A DNA stretch of 50,636 nt from Candidatus Cryptobacteroides aphodequi (lineage in GTDB: Bacteria; Bacteroidota; Bacteroidia; Bacteroidales; UBA932), in contig JAGHTP010000113.1 in NCBI GenBank assembly GCA_018065265.1, positions 1 to 50,636 of the forward strand, in the 5' to 3' direction. The translations under genes were made by a program, and so were the position numbers. Shown here in pieces: positions 1 through 7,898 of this stretch. Positions within the stretch are counted from its first letter, which is position 1. Each line of letters opens with the position of its first letter. The notes beneath the pieces are model-generated. The model searched no databases. It saw nothing but the letters and a program-made list of their open reading frames with translations, and was not told where the DNA came from.

Positions 1-137
1 CGTCTTTAGTCGCGTCGCTCAAAATCGCTCCCCGAGCTCCGGCATTCCGCCACATCTGTCAAAGCATCGTATTGCAAAACATATTTTTGCTGGTGATCCG
101 AAGTTTAGGCAAATTGTCTCTTTATGCTATTATACAA

Positions 138-165
138 TAAAGGCTGGCACTGTGGCCAGCCTTTA
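138..165 (-). terminator. Intrinsic terminator of the susC-to-porV-like operon
   Basis: A perfect 11-bp inverted repeat (arms 138-148 and 155-165, core GGCTGGC/GCCAGCC) with a 6-base loop lies 25 bases beyond the stop codon of the PorV-like gene. On the minus strand it is followed by a T/A-rich run (TTGTATAATA). Position and shape fit a Rho-independent terminator, although the T tract is interrupted. Bases 1-137 show no gene or other recognisable element. Confidence 0.7.
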
Positions 166-189
166 AGGGAATGATCTGCGTGATATGAC

Positions 190-1101
190 TTAGAATGCAA
201 TTCCAAGGCCTGCGGTGAACGAACCGTCAAGCGGTGTCCCTGAGGCAGTAAGGAATGCGAAATCGGCTGTAATCTTCTTGAATTTGAGCCCGAGACCTGC
301 GCTGAGGTGGCTAGGGATGTAATATCCTTCGCCGGCTACCAGATAACCTGCTCTTGCGAACACCATATCCTTGATGCCGAATTCTGCTCCGAGAGCAATT
401 CCTGCAGCACCGCTTAAGTTGTAGCGCGCCATAAGCGAAGCGTTAAGTTTGATTGCTTCTGTATTGAGCGCTGCAATGCTTGCGTCAAGCACGGCGGCTG
501 TGGGCAGTTTGAACTCGGTATTGCCATAATAGATGCTGCTGCCAAGCGAATAAACGCCTGCGCTGGCTGCTATAATGCCACGACAGTAGGAGACTGCCAC
601 ATCGGCCGATGTGGCCTGGTGTGCGACTTCAGGAGCAAGAGTCTCCTGGGCAATGCGTACGTTCGCTCCAATGCCTATTGCTTCGGTAAGAAGGAAACCT
701 GCTCCGAAGCCGGCGGTCATCTGTGAAGGAGTGAATGTGCCGCTGGGCTTTCCAGGGGATGTATATACGTCATATTCTTTGCCGAAGCCCTTGCTGAAGC
801 CGGCCTGTACACTGATACGTTTGCCAAGCTTTACAACGGCTGCAGCGTTTGTATAGAGGTATGACGAAGCGTTCTTGCTGTCAATCGATGCCGCTGCCCC
901 TCCGCGCGAATATAGGCCCGCTGCGGGGTTAGCAAAGGCACTCCAGGCCGAGCCTGAGAGAAGCGCTCCTGCACCTGCCTGCGCCTCGGTAGCTGCGCTA
1001 TGAGGGAATGTTGCGAAAGTCATAGCTTCGCCGCCCTGCGCGGCTGCCTTGAAGGGCAGCGCGCAGAGAAGTGAAGCGAGTATGCAGATTTTAAAATTCA
1101 T
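190..1101 (-). CDS. PorV/FadL-like outer-membrane beta-barrel protein
   Basis: A 303-residue protein with a Sec signal peptide (about residues 1-21, ending in an AAA-Q cleavage site). The mature part consists of alternating short amphipathic strands rich in Gly, Ala and aromatic residues, and it ends in Phe like many barrel proteins. An FANPAAGLY segment near residue 57 resembles the Asn-Pro-Ala motif of PorV/PorQ proteins, which help type IX secretion by shuttling substrates with a C-terminal sorting domain. It is the last gene of the operon, six bases after the BACON lipoprotein gene. Two genes upstream lies a protease with a type IX sorting tail, which supports a dedicated PorV-like partner. 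The assignment is at family level; the protein could instead be an unrelated barrel of the UPF0164 group. Confidence 0.6.
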   Translation of the reverse strand: MNFKICILASLLCALPFKAAAQGGEAMTFATFPHSAATEAQAGAGALLSGSAWSAFANPAAGLYSRGGAAASIDSKNASSYLYTNAAAVVKLGKRISVQAGFSKGFGKEYDVYTSPGKPSGTFTPSQMTAGFGAGFLLTEAIGIGANVRIAQETLAPEVAHQATSADVAVSYCRGIIAASAGVYSLGSSIYYGNTEFKLPTAAVLDASIAALNTEAIKLNASLMARYNLSGAAGIALGAEFGIKDMVFARAGYLVAGEGYYIPSHLSAGLGLKFKKITADFAFLTASGTPLDGSFTAGLGIAF

Positions 1102-1107
1102 AAAATG

Positions 1108-2820
1108 TTATTTCCTTCCTGTGAAAGGAGTAGGGAAAGCAACGTAAGTCTTGTCGGCCTGTTTGAAAGAACCACAGTAGCAGCTTACGCCCTTGCATTC
1201 AATAGTGTTGTTCTTAACGTTCTTAACGCTGGCGCCAGCAGCCTTCTTGGTGATTGTGAAGTCATCAAGATAGCCAACTGCATAGCCGGAGCCTGTGCCA
1301 TCCGCATATACCCAGTTCCAGCCAATCTGTACGGGCATTGAAGGAGCAAGAACATCCCAACCGGTCTTTCCTGCGTTCCATCCGAAGACGACGTCATCTA
1401 TATCTGTCTTGTCTTCCTCGTCTACCGGCCAGCCAACAAGAAGTGTCTGAACAGCATCAGGCTTACCAATATTGAATACGGTTCCTAATGCACCGTATTG
1501 CCACAGAGGCAAATCGACAACGTTGCTTTCTGCGTCGAAGAGTGCAATATTGTAATCGTCAGGATCTGCCATGATGTCGTCAATATAGAAAGTGTAAGCC
1601 TCGTTGACAACGTACTCACCTACATAAAGGGTGAAATCTACATACTTGTCATCAAAATAGCTGTTTGCATTGAAATTGTATGTCCCAAGGTAAGCAGAGT
1701 AATTAGGGTCTGCTGTCGGTTTGGTAGGAGTCTGAATCTCAACTACCTTAGCGAAATTGAGGAAGTTTGCAGCAGCATCGAAAGCTGCTGCGCAGAAGTA
1801 GAACTTCGAATCGGGAGCAAGATCGTTAAGAACGATTTCCTGTGATCCAACCTGGCCTCCGAGAGCGGTGAAGTATGTGCCCATCAGATTCGTTGCGGAA
1901 GGAGTGATATTATTCTTGACAAGAGTGTTCAACTTCGCGTAAAGAATGTAATCCTCCACACCGGCAAAGGATCCGGCCGCTATCAATGAACCAAGAGTAT
2001 TGTAATTCTCTTCGTCGAAGTAGACATAGAACCACTGTGTGTTTTCAGGAGCTGTAACGTTGATTGTGGCCTGGTTGTAGATGGCACCTTTAAGTTCGGC
2101 GGTCATTTCAACGGAGGGAACGCCCTGGCTTACAGCGATTGTAACAGGGGTGTCAATGCCTTCTCCGGTGATGGTGAGGGTGCCATTGCGCTCTGTGCCA
2201 CTCTTGTTAATGGTGACGTAGATGCTGAGCTCGATATAATCGTCGCTGGGCTCTCCTTCGAATTTGGCTAAAGCGGTGCTGTCGTTAGGGCAGATATAGA
2301 TCCAGTCTGCATTTGACTCTGCAACCCAGTTTACATTGGCGTCAAGCAGGAACTCCTGCTCGCCATAGTAGAAACCGAAACTTGCCTCGGTGAAAGGAGT
2401 GCCCTCTCCGTCGGTCTGGATTGCTTCAAGTGTGCGCTTTACAGCAGCTGCCTGGTTAACCTTTGCGGTAACGGGAGCCTCAACGCCTTCGGCGGTAACG
2501 GTGATGTTGGCGGTACGCCTCTCGTAAGTGGTGTTCTCGTCAACGGTGATGGTAATGACAGTAATGCATACTGAATCAGCTTCGGCTGTGTATGAAGCGG
2601 GATCGAAGCTTACCCAGTCAGCATCGGCTGTAACTTTCCAATTGCTGTTGGAAGCGATTGAAAGGGTGAGTTCTTCGCCTTCGGCTTTGGCTGCAAGAGT
2701 CGTAGCACTTGCTGCGCTAATTTCAGGAACCTTTACAGGTTGAGGGGTCGGAGTGGGTTTCTCCACGCAAGCGGCCAGAACGAGGCTGGCGGCTGCAACG
2801 ATAAACAAACTCTTTTTCAT
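1108..2820 (-). CDS. Surface lipoprotein with two BACON domains
   Basis: A 570-residue lipoprotein: signal peptide with lipobox ending at Cys18, then a Pro/Thr-rich linker (TPTPQP). Two BACON-type Ig-like repeats follow (about residues 35-125 and 130-230). Each carries the Trp-containing signature (SNWKVTADADWVSF and VNWVAESNADWIYI) and ends in a V-N/S-Q strand. A fibronectin-like segment covers about 235-365. The C-terminal 200 residues are acidic and aromatic and match no domain I know. BACON domains are common in Bacteroidota surface lipoproteins of uptake systems and usually act as spacers or ligand-binding modules. The gene lies 30 bases after the protease gene and 6 bases before the PorV-like gene, so it is very probably co-transcribed. 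It may be a substrate-binding accessory to the SusCD pair; the ligand is unknown. Confidence 0.75.
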   Translation of the reverse strand: MKKSLFIVAAASLVLAACVEKPTPTPQPVKVPEISAASATTLAAKAEGEELTLSIASNSNWKVTADADWVSFDPASYTAEADSVCITVITITVDENTTYERRTANITVTAEGVEAPVTAKVNQAAAVKRTLEAIQTDGEGTPFTEASFGFYYGEQEFLLDANVNWVAESNADWIYICPNDSTALAKFEGEPSDDYIELSIYVTINKSGTERNGTLTITGEGIDTPVTIAVSQGVPSVEMTAELKGAIYNQATINVTAPENTQWFYVYFDEENYNTLGSLIAAGSFAGVEDYILYAKLNTLVKNNITPSATNLMGTYFTALGGQVGSQEIVLNDLAPDSKFYFCAAAFDAAANFLNFAKVVEIQTPTKPTADPNYSAYLGTYNFNANSYFDDKYVDFTLYVGEYVVNEAYTFYIDDIMADPDDYNIALFDAESNVVDLPLWQYGALGTVFNIGKPDAVQTLLVGWPVDEEDKTDIDDVVFGWNAGKTGWDVLAPSMPVQIGWNWVYADGTGSGYAVGYLDDFTITKKAAGASVKNVKNNTIECKGVSCYCGSFKQADKTYVAFPTPFTGRK

Positions 2821-2850
2821 AAGTGAAAAATTTTAAAAGTTATAATGAAA

Positions 2851-5424
2851 TTATAGTCTTACAACAGTACGTGTCGTGGTCTTGCCGTCGATTGTAACTT
2901 CAACGGTGTAGATTCCGGGAGCGAATCCGCTCATATCCACGGCTGCCGGAGCGAATGCGCTTGAAACCAGAGTCTGGTCGAAGACCAGCTGGCCGGTAGG
3001 GGAGAAGATGCGGATATGTGTATCGGCGCTTGCGCCGCCGCTCACATACAGAACGTCACTGACCTGAGTAGGATAGATGTCAGCGTCGGACTGGGGATTG
3101 CGTACATTCACCTTGAATCGTAGATCGCAACTTGCGCCGCGCGCATCGATTGCGCTTATGGTGATGTTGTCAAAGCCCCAGCTGAGGCTCGTAAGATAAA
3201 GGATATTGCCTTCGGCGTTGATATAGGCAATCTTGTCGTTGGTGTGGCTGACCTCGAAGCTGAGGACCTCCTCATCTTCATCGACAAGGTACTCTTCCAT
3301 ATTGATTTCGAAGGTGCGCCCCAGGACGTCGACCAGCATATCGTCAAGGTTCTTGACAACTGCAGGGGCGTGGTTGGGAAGTATCTCGTACTCGATATCC
3401 TTGGAAATCTTTGCGCCGTATTCGTCGGTGGCGGTGATGTTCGCCTTGTAGAAACCATCGTCAGCCTTGCTGCCCACAACCGTAAGACGGTAGGTGTCAT
3501 CGGCTGTCTTGGTAATGCTTGCCGCACGGCTTCCGGCGGTGGTGTTTACATTTATGGAATGATGGTCGGGGTCATAAACCTTGAAATCAACGTTCAGTGT
3601 CTGGGTGACTCTGACTTTGTAATCGCCTTTATAGCTCGTCTCGACTACGGGCGCTGAATTCTCCTTCGTCTTTATCTGCTTCACGTTCGAAAGAGCGGAG
3701 TAGTTGCGGTTGTAGTCGTAACCGGCTATGGCGACATAGTAGGTCTGGTTGAATTCAAGATTTGAAAGGAATCCTTCCATACTTTCGCCAACTTCTTTTC
3801 CTTCGGTCGAGAATAGACTGTATATTACATCCGAACTGGGTTTCTTGCAGTTCAGGTCCTGAATGGAAGATTGGATTTTACTGGCATAAAGTGCATAGCC
3901 GTGTGCCTTGACTTTGTCGGCGTCAGTGCTTTCGCCGACTGTCCATTCGAAATCGATGGAGTTGCCGTGAGCCGTTACGGTGTAGTTCTCTACACGCTCG
4001 GGTGCCCAGTTGTTGCCGTATATGAACGAGCCGTATGCATCGACCATCGGACCGATGTGTGCGTTTGACGGCAGGAAGTCGGGGTTGGCTCCTCCAAGAA
4101 GCCTTTCGACAAGCATATCGTTCGTGAATCCGGGACCTCCGAAATACGATACGATCAAAGCTGCAACTCCGGAGACGTGCGGGCAGGCCATCGAGGTGCC
4201 CTGCATCGAACCATAGCCGCCGGGCACGGTACTGAGGATGTCATTGCCTTTGGCCTGATCACCACCAGGTGCTGCGATGTCGCACCAGTTGTCACCATAA
4301 TTGGAGTAATATGCGCGGGTTCCGCCTGCGCCATAGGAGCCGACGGCAATGCACTTGCCGCCTCCGTCGTATGCTGCGGGCCAGCCTATGCGCCATCCGT
4401 CATTACCTGCGGCAAAGATTACGACTCCGCCTTTCATCGGGCCGGTCTGGTTGCCTTTCTTGTCGGTTCCGGCGTAACGGATGAAATAATCTATCGCGCC
4501 CTGCATTGCTCCGACTCCGCTGTTCAAAGCGTCGTTTTCGTTTTCATAGACGTCGCCCCAGCTGTTCTGTGCAATTACAGCGCCGTGATCGGCCGCCCAG
4601 GTCAATGCCTGGTAGAAGCCGCTTCCGTATTCGTGCTCATTGTTGAACACCTGGCAGGACATAAGCCTTACTCCGCCCTTCCCGTCAAGACCACCCGCTA
4701 CACCTGCCACACCTGTTCCATTGTTGTTAATGGCGCCGACAGTTCCGGCAACGTGTGTGCCGTGGTCGTGCGCGGTGATAGTGTAGTTGTTCTTGATGAA
4801 GTTCTTGCTGCCGTTAGTTCCTGCGGGGACTACGACTGAGGCCAGGTCGGGATGGGTCATATCGATACCTCCGTCAACGATGGCGACGATCACATCGGAA
4901 GATCCTCCGGTGTAATTCTCCCATACGGGCACGACATTGATATCGGCTCCGGCTTTGTAACCGGGCTTGTTGCCAAGGTTCTGGTACTGCCATTGGCGGG
5001 AGAAGTAGGGGTCATCGAAAATGGCCGTGCTCTTTTTGTTGCGGAAAGGCTCCAGATACACCACGTCCTCAAGGTCCAGCAGACCCTGAGATGCCTTGGT
5101 GGCGGGAATGTCCGTATTGCAATTGACGGTATACCAGCGGTGCAGACCGGCTTCGCGGTGACGCTCTTCCCACTCGGGATCCTCGGGGTAGAGGCGCTCG
5201 GCCTTAATTGCTCCTGCTTTGGCGAAATATTCGGCCGCATCGGTTCCTTCACAGAAAGCGTCGGCCAAGGCGCGGCTTACCTGGACGATATACTGTCCTT
5301 CGACAATCGCCCGGCATTCCGCCTTTTTGATCTGTTGCTCGCTCGGGCTTACGCTCACAGCCGCTTCCTTGTTGCAGGAAGCGGCCGCAAGTGCGAGCAC
5401 AAGTATGATAAATGTCTTTTTCAA
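2851..5424 (-). CDS. Subtilisin-like (S8) protease lipoprotein with type IX secretion tail
   Basis: An 857-residue serine protease. The signal peptide ends in a lipobox (AAASC, Cys17). An inhibitor-I9-like propeptide covers about 35-130. The S8 catalytic domain (about 160-480) has an intact triad: Asp184 (VAIVDGGID), His221 (DHGTHVAGT) and Ser411 (GTSMACPHVSG), with Asn341 as oxyanion residue. Fibronectin- and cadherin-like modules follow. The last 75 residues form a type-A sorting domain (IRIFSPTGQLVF ... FAPGIYTVEV ... VVRL). The start codon is TTG at 5422-5424, directly after the TAA of the preceding gene, so translation is probably coupled. It likely degrades protein at the cell surface to feed the SusCD pair. 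Carrying both a lipobox and a type IX tail is odd, because the tail is normally cut off and replaced by an A-LPS anchor. Confidence 0.9.
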   Translation of the reverse strand: MKKTFIILVLALAAASCNKEAAVSVSPSEQQIKKAECRAIVEGQYIVQVSRALADAFCEGTDAAEYFAKAGAIKAERLYPEDPEWEERHREAGLHRWYTVNCNTDIPATKASQGLLDLEDVVYLEPFRNKKSTAIFDDPYFSRQWQYQNLGNKPGYKAGADINVVPVWENYTGGSSDVIVAIVDGGIDMTHPDLASVVVPAGTNGSKNFIKNNYTITAHDHGTHVAGTVGAINNNGTGVAGVAGGLDGKGGVRLMSCQVFNNEHEYGSGFYQALTWAADHGAVIAQNSWGDVYENENDALNSGVGAMQGAIDYFIRYAGTDKKGNQTGPMKGGVVIFAAGNDGWRIGWPAAYDGGGKCIAVGSYGAGGTRAYYSNYGDNWCDIAAPGGDQAKGNDILSTVPGGYGSMQGTSMACPHVSGVAALIVSYFGGPGFTNDMLVERLLGGANPDFLPSNAHIGPMVDAYGSFIYGNNWAPERVENYTVTAHGNSIDFEWTVGESTDADKVKAHGYALYASKIQSSIQDLNCKKPSSDVIYSLFSTEGKEVGESMEGFLSNLEFNQTYYVAIAGYDYNRNYSALSNVKQIKTKENSAPVVETSYKGDYKVRVTQTLNVDFKVYDPDHHSINVNTTAGSRAASITKTADDTYRLTVVGSKADDGFYKANITATDEYGAKISKDIEYEILPNHAPAVVKNLDDMLVDVLGRTFEINMEEYLVDEDEEVLSFEVSHTNDKIAYINAEGNILYLTSLSWGFDNITISAIDARGASCDLRFKVNVRNPQSDADIYPTQVSDVLYVSGGASADTHIRIFSPTGQLVFDQTLVSSAFAPAAVDMSGFAPGIYTVEVTIDGKTTTRTVVRL

Positions 5425-6333
5425 TTAATCAACTTTTGTAAGGTTGAGTTCGGCAATTGTTCCGCAGGAGTATCCCGAAAATTTATAAGTATCGCCGGAT
5501 TCTGAATACAGAGAGAAGAATACCTTATCCTTGAATGAGAGGACGTCTTCTCCAACATTGATGAACCAACTTACTTTATAGTCGGCATCGTTGTCAAGTG
5601 CTACATAGAGAACTCCGATATCTTCGCCGAAGTTACCGCCATCGAAAGGCTGACCGGGATAGATCTCGATCTCGTAGGTGTCTTCGTCAAAACGTCCGAT
5701 AATAGGGCCCTGAGACTCCCAGGAGTTGCCAACAGGATCTTTGAATTTGCTGCCTTCGGCAATCATAATGTTGGCATCGGGATAGATGTCGTCCTCTTCA
5801 GGGGTGTATTCCTCAAGGATGATGTCGGCGGTTACTGACTTGCCATCATCACTCTTGCCTGTGCCGGACCAGTTGCCGATGATCAGACTCATACCTCCGT
5901 CCACATCAATGATCTTTACGACGCATTTTGTGGTTGCTCCCATATGGACGTTTTCGTCGGCGGATGTCACAAGTTCAACAACGAGGATTTTGTTACCGGT
6001 GAAAATGCCGGTGGAGTCGATCAGAGAGATTGTAATACTGTCGCTCTTGGCCTTGGGGTCGTTGGTAACATTGATTACACCGCTCTTGTTCTCGTGCGTG
6101 TAATGCTTGCCGGCAACAGCGGTCGAGTCTGTCACTTTGTATGTAACGGCCAGGCTCCTGTGCTTGTCGGAGAAGATGGTTACGGGAATCTTGAGTTCGC
6201 CGGCATCTTCCTTCACGCTGTAACGGCTCGCTTCGAGTGTTACTATTTCGGCCGAGGTATATTCCGCCTTCGGTGTAAGACACCCGCTGAGCGAAATTGC
6301 CAGGATTGAAAGGATATATGCAGATTTTTTCAT
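5425..6333 (-). CDS. Lipoprotein with Calx-beta-like domain, SusCD-associated
   Basis: A 302-residue protein with a lipoprotein signal (LSGC, Cys18). Residues about 30-145 look like a Calx-beta/Ig-like fold: an acidic strand pattern with a TAVAGKHY segment, which is the typical DxTAxxGxDY element of Calx-beta repeats. The remaining 150 residues are acidic, rich in Asp, Gly and Tyr, and form a probable beta-sandwich of unknown type. The gene starts 17 bases after susD and its TAA stop touches the TTG start of the protease. Placement directly after SusD is where surface glycan- or peptide-binding lipoproteins are found in Sus-like loci, so a ligand-capture role is inferred. No enzymatic motif is visible. 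Confidence 0.7.
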   Translation of the reverse strand: MKKSAYILSILAISLSGCLTPKAEYTSAEIVTLEASRYSVKEDAGELKIPVTIFSDKHRSLAVTYKVTDSTAVAGKHYTHENKSGVINVTNDPKAKSDSITISLIDSTGIFTGNKILVVELVTSADENVHMGATTKCVVKIIDVDGGMSLIIGNWSGTGKSDDGKSVTADIILEEYTPEEDDIYPDANIMIAEGSKFKDPVGNSWESQGPIIGRFDEDTYEIEIYPGQPFDGGNFGEDIGVLYVALDNDADYKVSWFINVGEDVLSFKDKVFFSLYSESGDTYKFSGYSCGTIAELNLTKVD

Positions 6334-6350
6334 TGTTGTATCTCCTTTGT

Positions 6351-7883
6351 TTAGTTCAATTCCTCATAGCCCTTGTTCTGCACAAGGTTCTTGTTGATCT
6401 TCCTTTCGTATGCGGGGATAGGCCAGGTGAGGTGGTAGTCTCCGTCATTGAGGGACTTGCCGTCGTAGTCCGCTCCAGTCATAATAACTGAGTTGTTGAC
6501 TGCAGCGTCCTGAGCTTCACGTGTGGTGAATCCTATGCCCCAGCGCTTGTAGTTGGCAAGAGTAAGACCTTCGCAGACAGTCTCGCGGGTCCACTCGTCG
6601 CGGATTGCCTCGATTGTAGCGGTCTTCGAAATGGTACCGCTGCGCTTGCTCTGGAGCTGGTTAAGGTAGTTCTTTGCCGCAGTGTCGTCTCCGTCCATAT
6701 AGCTGGCCTCGGCTGCGATCAGATACATTTCGCCGATCTTGAGAGGCTTGGCTGCAACCTGTCCGGAAGGAATGCCTGAACTGTTGTATTCCACATTGCC
6801 CAGGTACTTCGAGAATATCATTATGTTCTTGAATGACGAAGCGTTGACGATGATGGGGTCGGTAGAAGTGCTGCTGAACCAAACCTTGTAACGATAGTCG
6901 GTTGCTTTGTAAAGAGCAAGCAGGGCCTTCGAAGGGATGAACAGCGGTTTGTAGGCATATCCCGTGGTTGAGCGGGTGTCGGTGCCGTAACCTGTGAATG
7001 CTGTGATTGAAGACGGGGCCTCAGCCTGGCTTGCATACATCTGGAGGATGGCTTCCTTGGTGTTGTCGGCGCGCCACATAGAGTCAAGAGCGTCCTGGCT
7101 TTCGCTGAGGGCGTAAGCGCTGTTGTTGATGAGTCCGGCAGCTGCCTCGACAGCCTTTGCATAATCGGCAACATCCAGATAGTAGCGGGCATAAAGAGCA
7201 GTGACTGCATCGGTGGTGAATTCCTGTGAAGCGGTATTGCCGGTCTTGCCGGCTGCGGTGAGCCTTACCATAGCTGAGTCGAGGTCAGCCTTGATCTGGT
7301 CGTAGACTGCCTTGACGGTGGCACGTGCAGGCTTGCCGTGCTGGTCGTAATGGAGTACGAGCGGAACGCAGAGGTCGGTCGATGCCTTGGCTGCGTCGTA
7401 AGCGGGACCGAAGTGACGTGCAAGCTGCAGATAAGAGAATGCGCGAGCAAAGTAGGCATCGCCCTGAATCTTGCGTGCTGCGGCCTCGAGTTCGGTACCG
7501 GCTACCTTGTCGGCCTCGTCGATTACGATATTGTAGTTATTGATGGAGATGTAGTTGTTTCCCCAGTAGCCTTCCACGTCGTCATCACCGGAGGTGAAGG
7601 TCTTGTCGAGCCTGTGGATAGGGCCGTAGTTGTTGCCGTAGTCGGACACGGCATTGAATCCGCCGAACATAAGTTCCTCGGGCACGCAGCTGCCGCTGCC
7701 ATTGCAGGCGCGGAAATAGGTATAGACACCTACTCCGAACGACTCGACGTCGCTGCTCTTCTGGAAAAGAGGCTCGCCGTCAACCATTACTATCGAACCT
7801 TCGGGATAAAGGTTGAGGTCGCAGGCGGTTCCCATTACGGCCATTGCGATTACGGCCAGTGATTTTGTAAATATATTCTTCAT
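6351..7883 (-). CDS. susD: SusD/RagB-family outer-membrane lipoprotein
   Basis: A 510-residue SusD-like protein. The signal peptide ends at Cys21 (MGTAC), followed by the usual short LNLYPEG start. The N-terminal half is helical with TPR-like repeats (ARKIQGDAYFARAFSYLQLA is the classic SusD helix). The C-terminal part contains RDEWTRETVCEGLTLANYKR and a WPIPAYERKIN end, both standard for the family. SusD proteins form a lid over the SusC channel and deliver ligands to it. The gene sits 15 bases after susC. With a protease and no glycoside hydrolase in the operon, the cargo is more likely peptide (as for RagB of Porphyromonas) than glycan. That is inference; the sequence alone does not give the ligand. 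Confidence 0.93.
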   Translation of the reverse strand: MKNIFTKSLAVIAMAVMGTACDLNLYPEGSIVMVDGEPLFQKSSDVESFGVGVYTYFRACNGSGSCVPEELMFGGFNAVSDYGNNYGPIHRLDKTFTSGDDDVEGYWGNNYISINNYNIVIDEADKVAGTELEAAARKIQGDAYFARAFSYLQLARHFGPAYDAAKASTDLCVPLVLHYDQHGKPARATVKAVYDQIKADLDSAMVRLTAAGKTGNTASQEFTTDAVTALYARYYLDVADYAKAVEAAAGLINNSAYALSESQDALDSMWRADNTKEAILQMYASQAEAPSSITAFTGYGTDTRSTTGYAYKPLFIPSKALLALYKATDYRYKVWFSSTSTDPIIVNASSFKNIMIFSKYLGNVEYNSSGIPSGQVAAKPLKIGEMYLIAAEASYMDGDDTAAKNYLNQLQSKRSGTISKTATIEAIRDEWTRETVCEGLTLANYKRWGIGFTTREAQDAAVNNSVIMTGADYDGKSLNDGDYHLTWPIPAYERKINKNLVQNKGYEELN

Positions 7884-7898
7884 GATGGGTGTCTCCTA

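Noticed and set aside
1..137. A gene or mobile-element end at the left edge
   Set aside because: No frame, tRNA fold or repeat with another part of the window could be supported.
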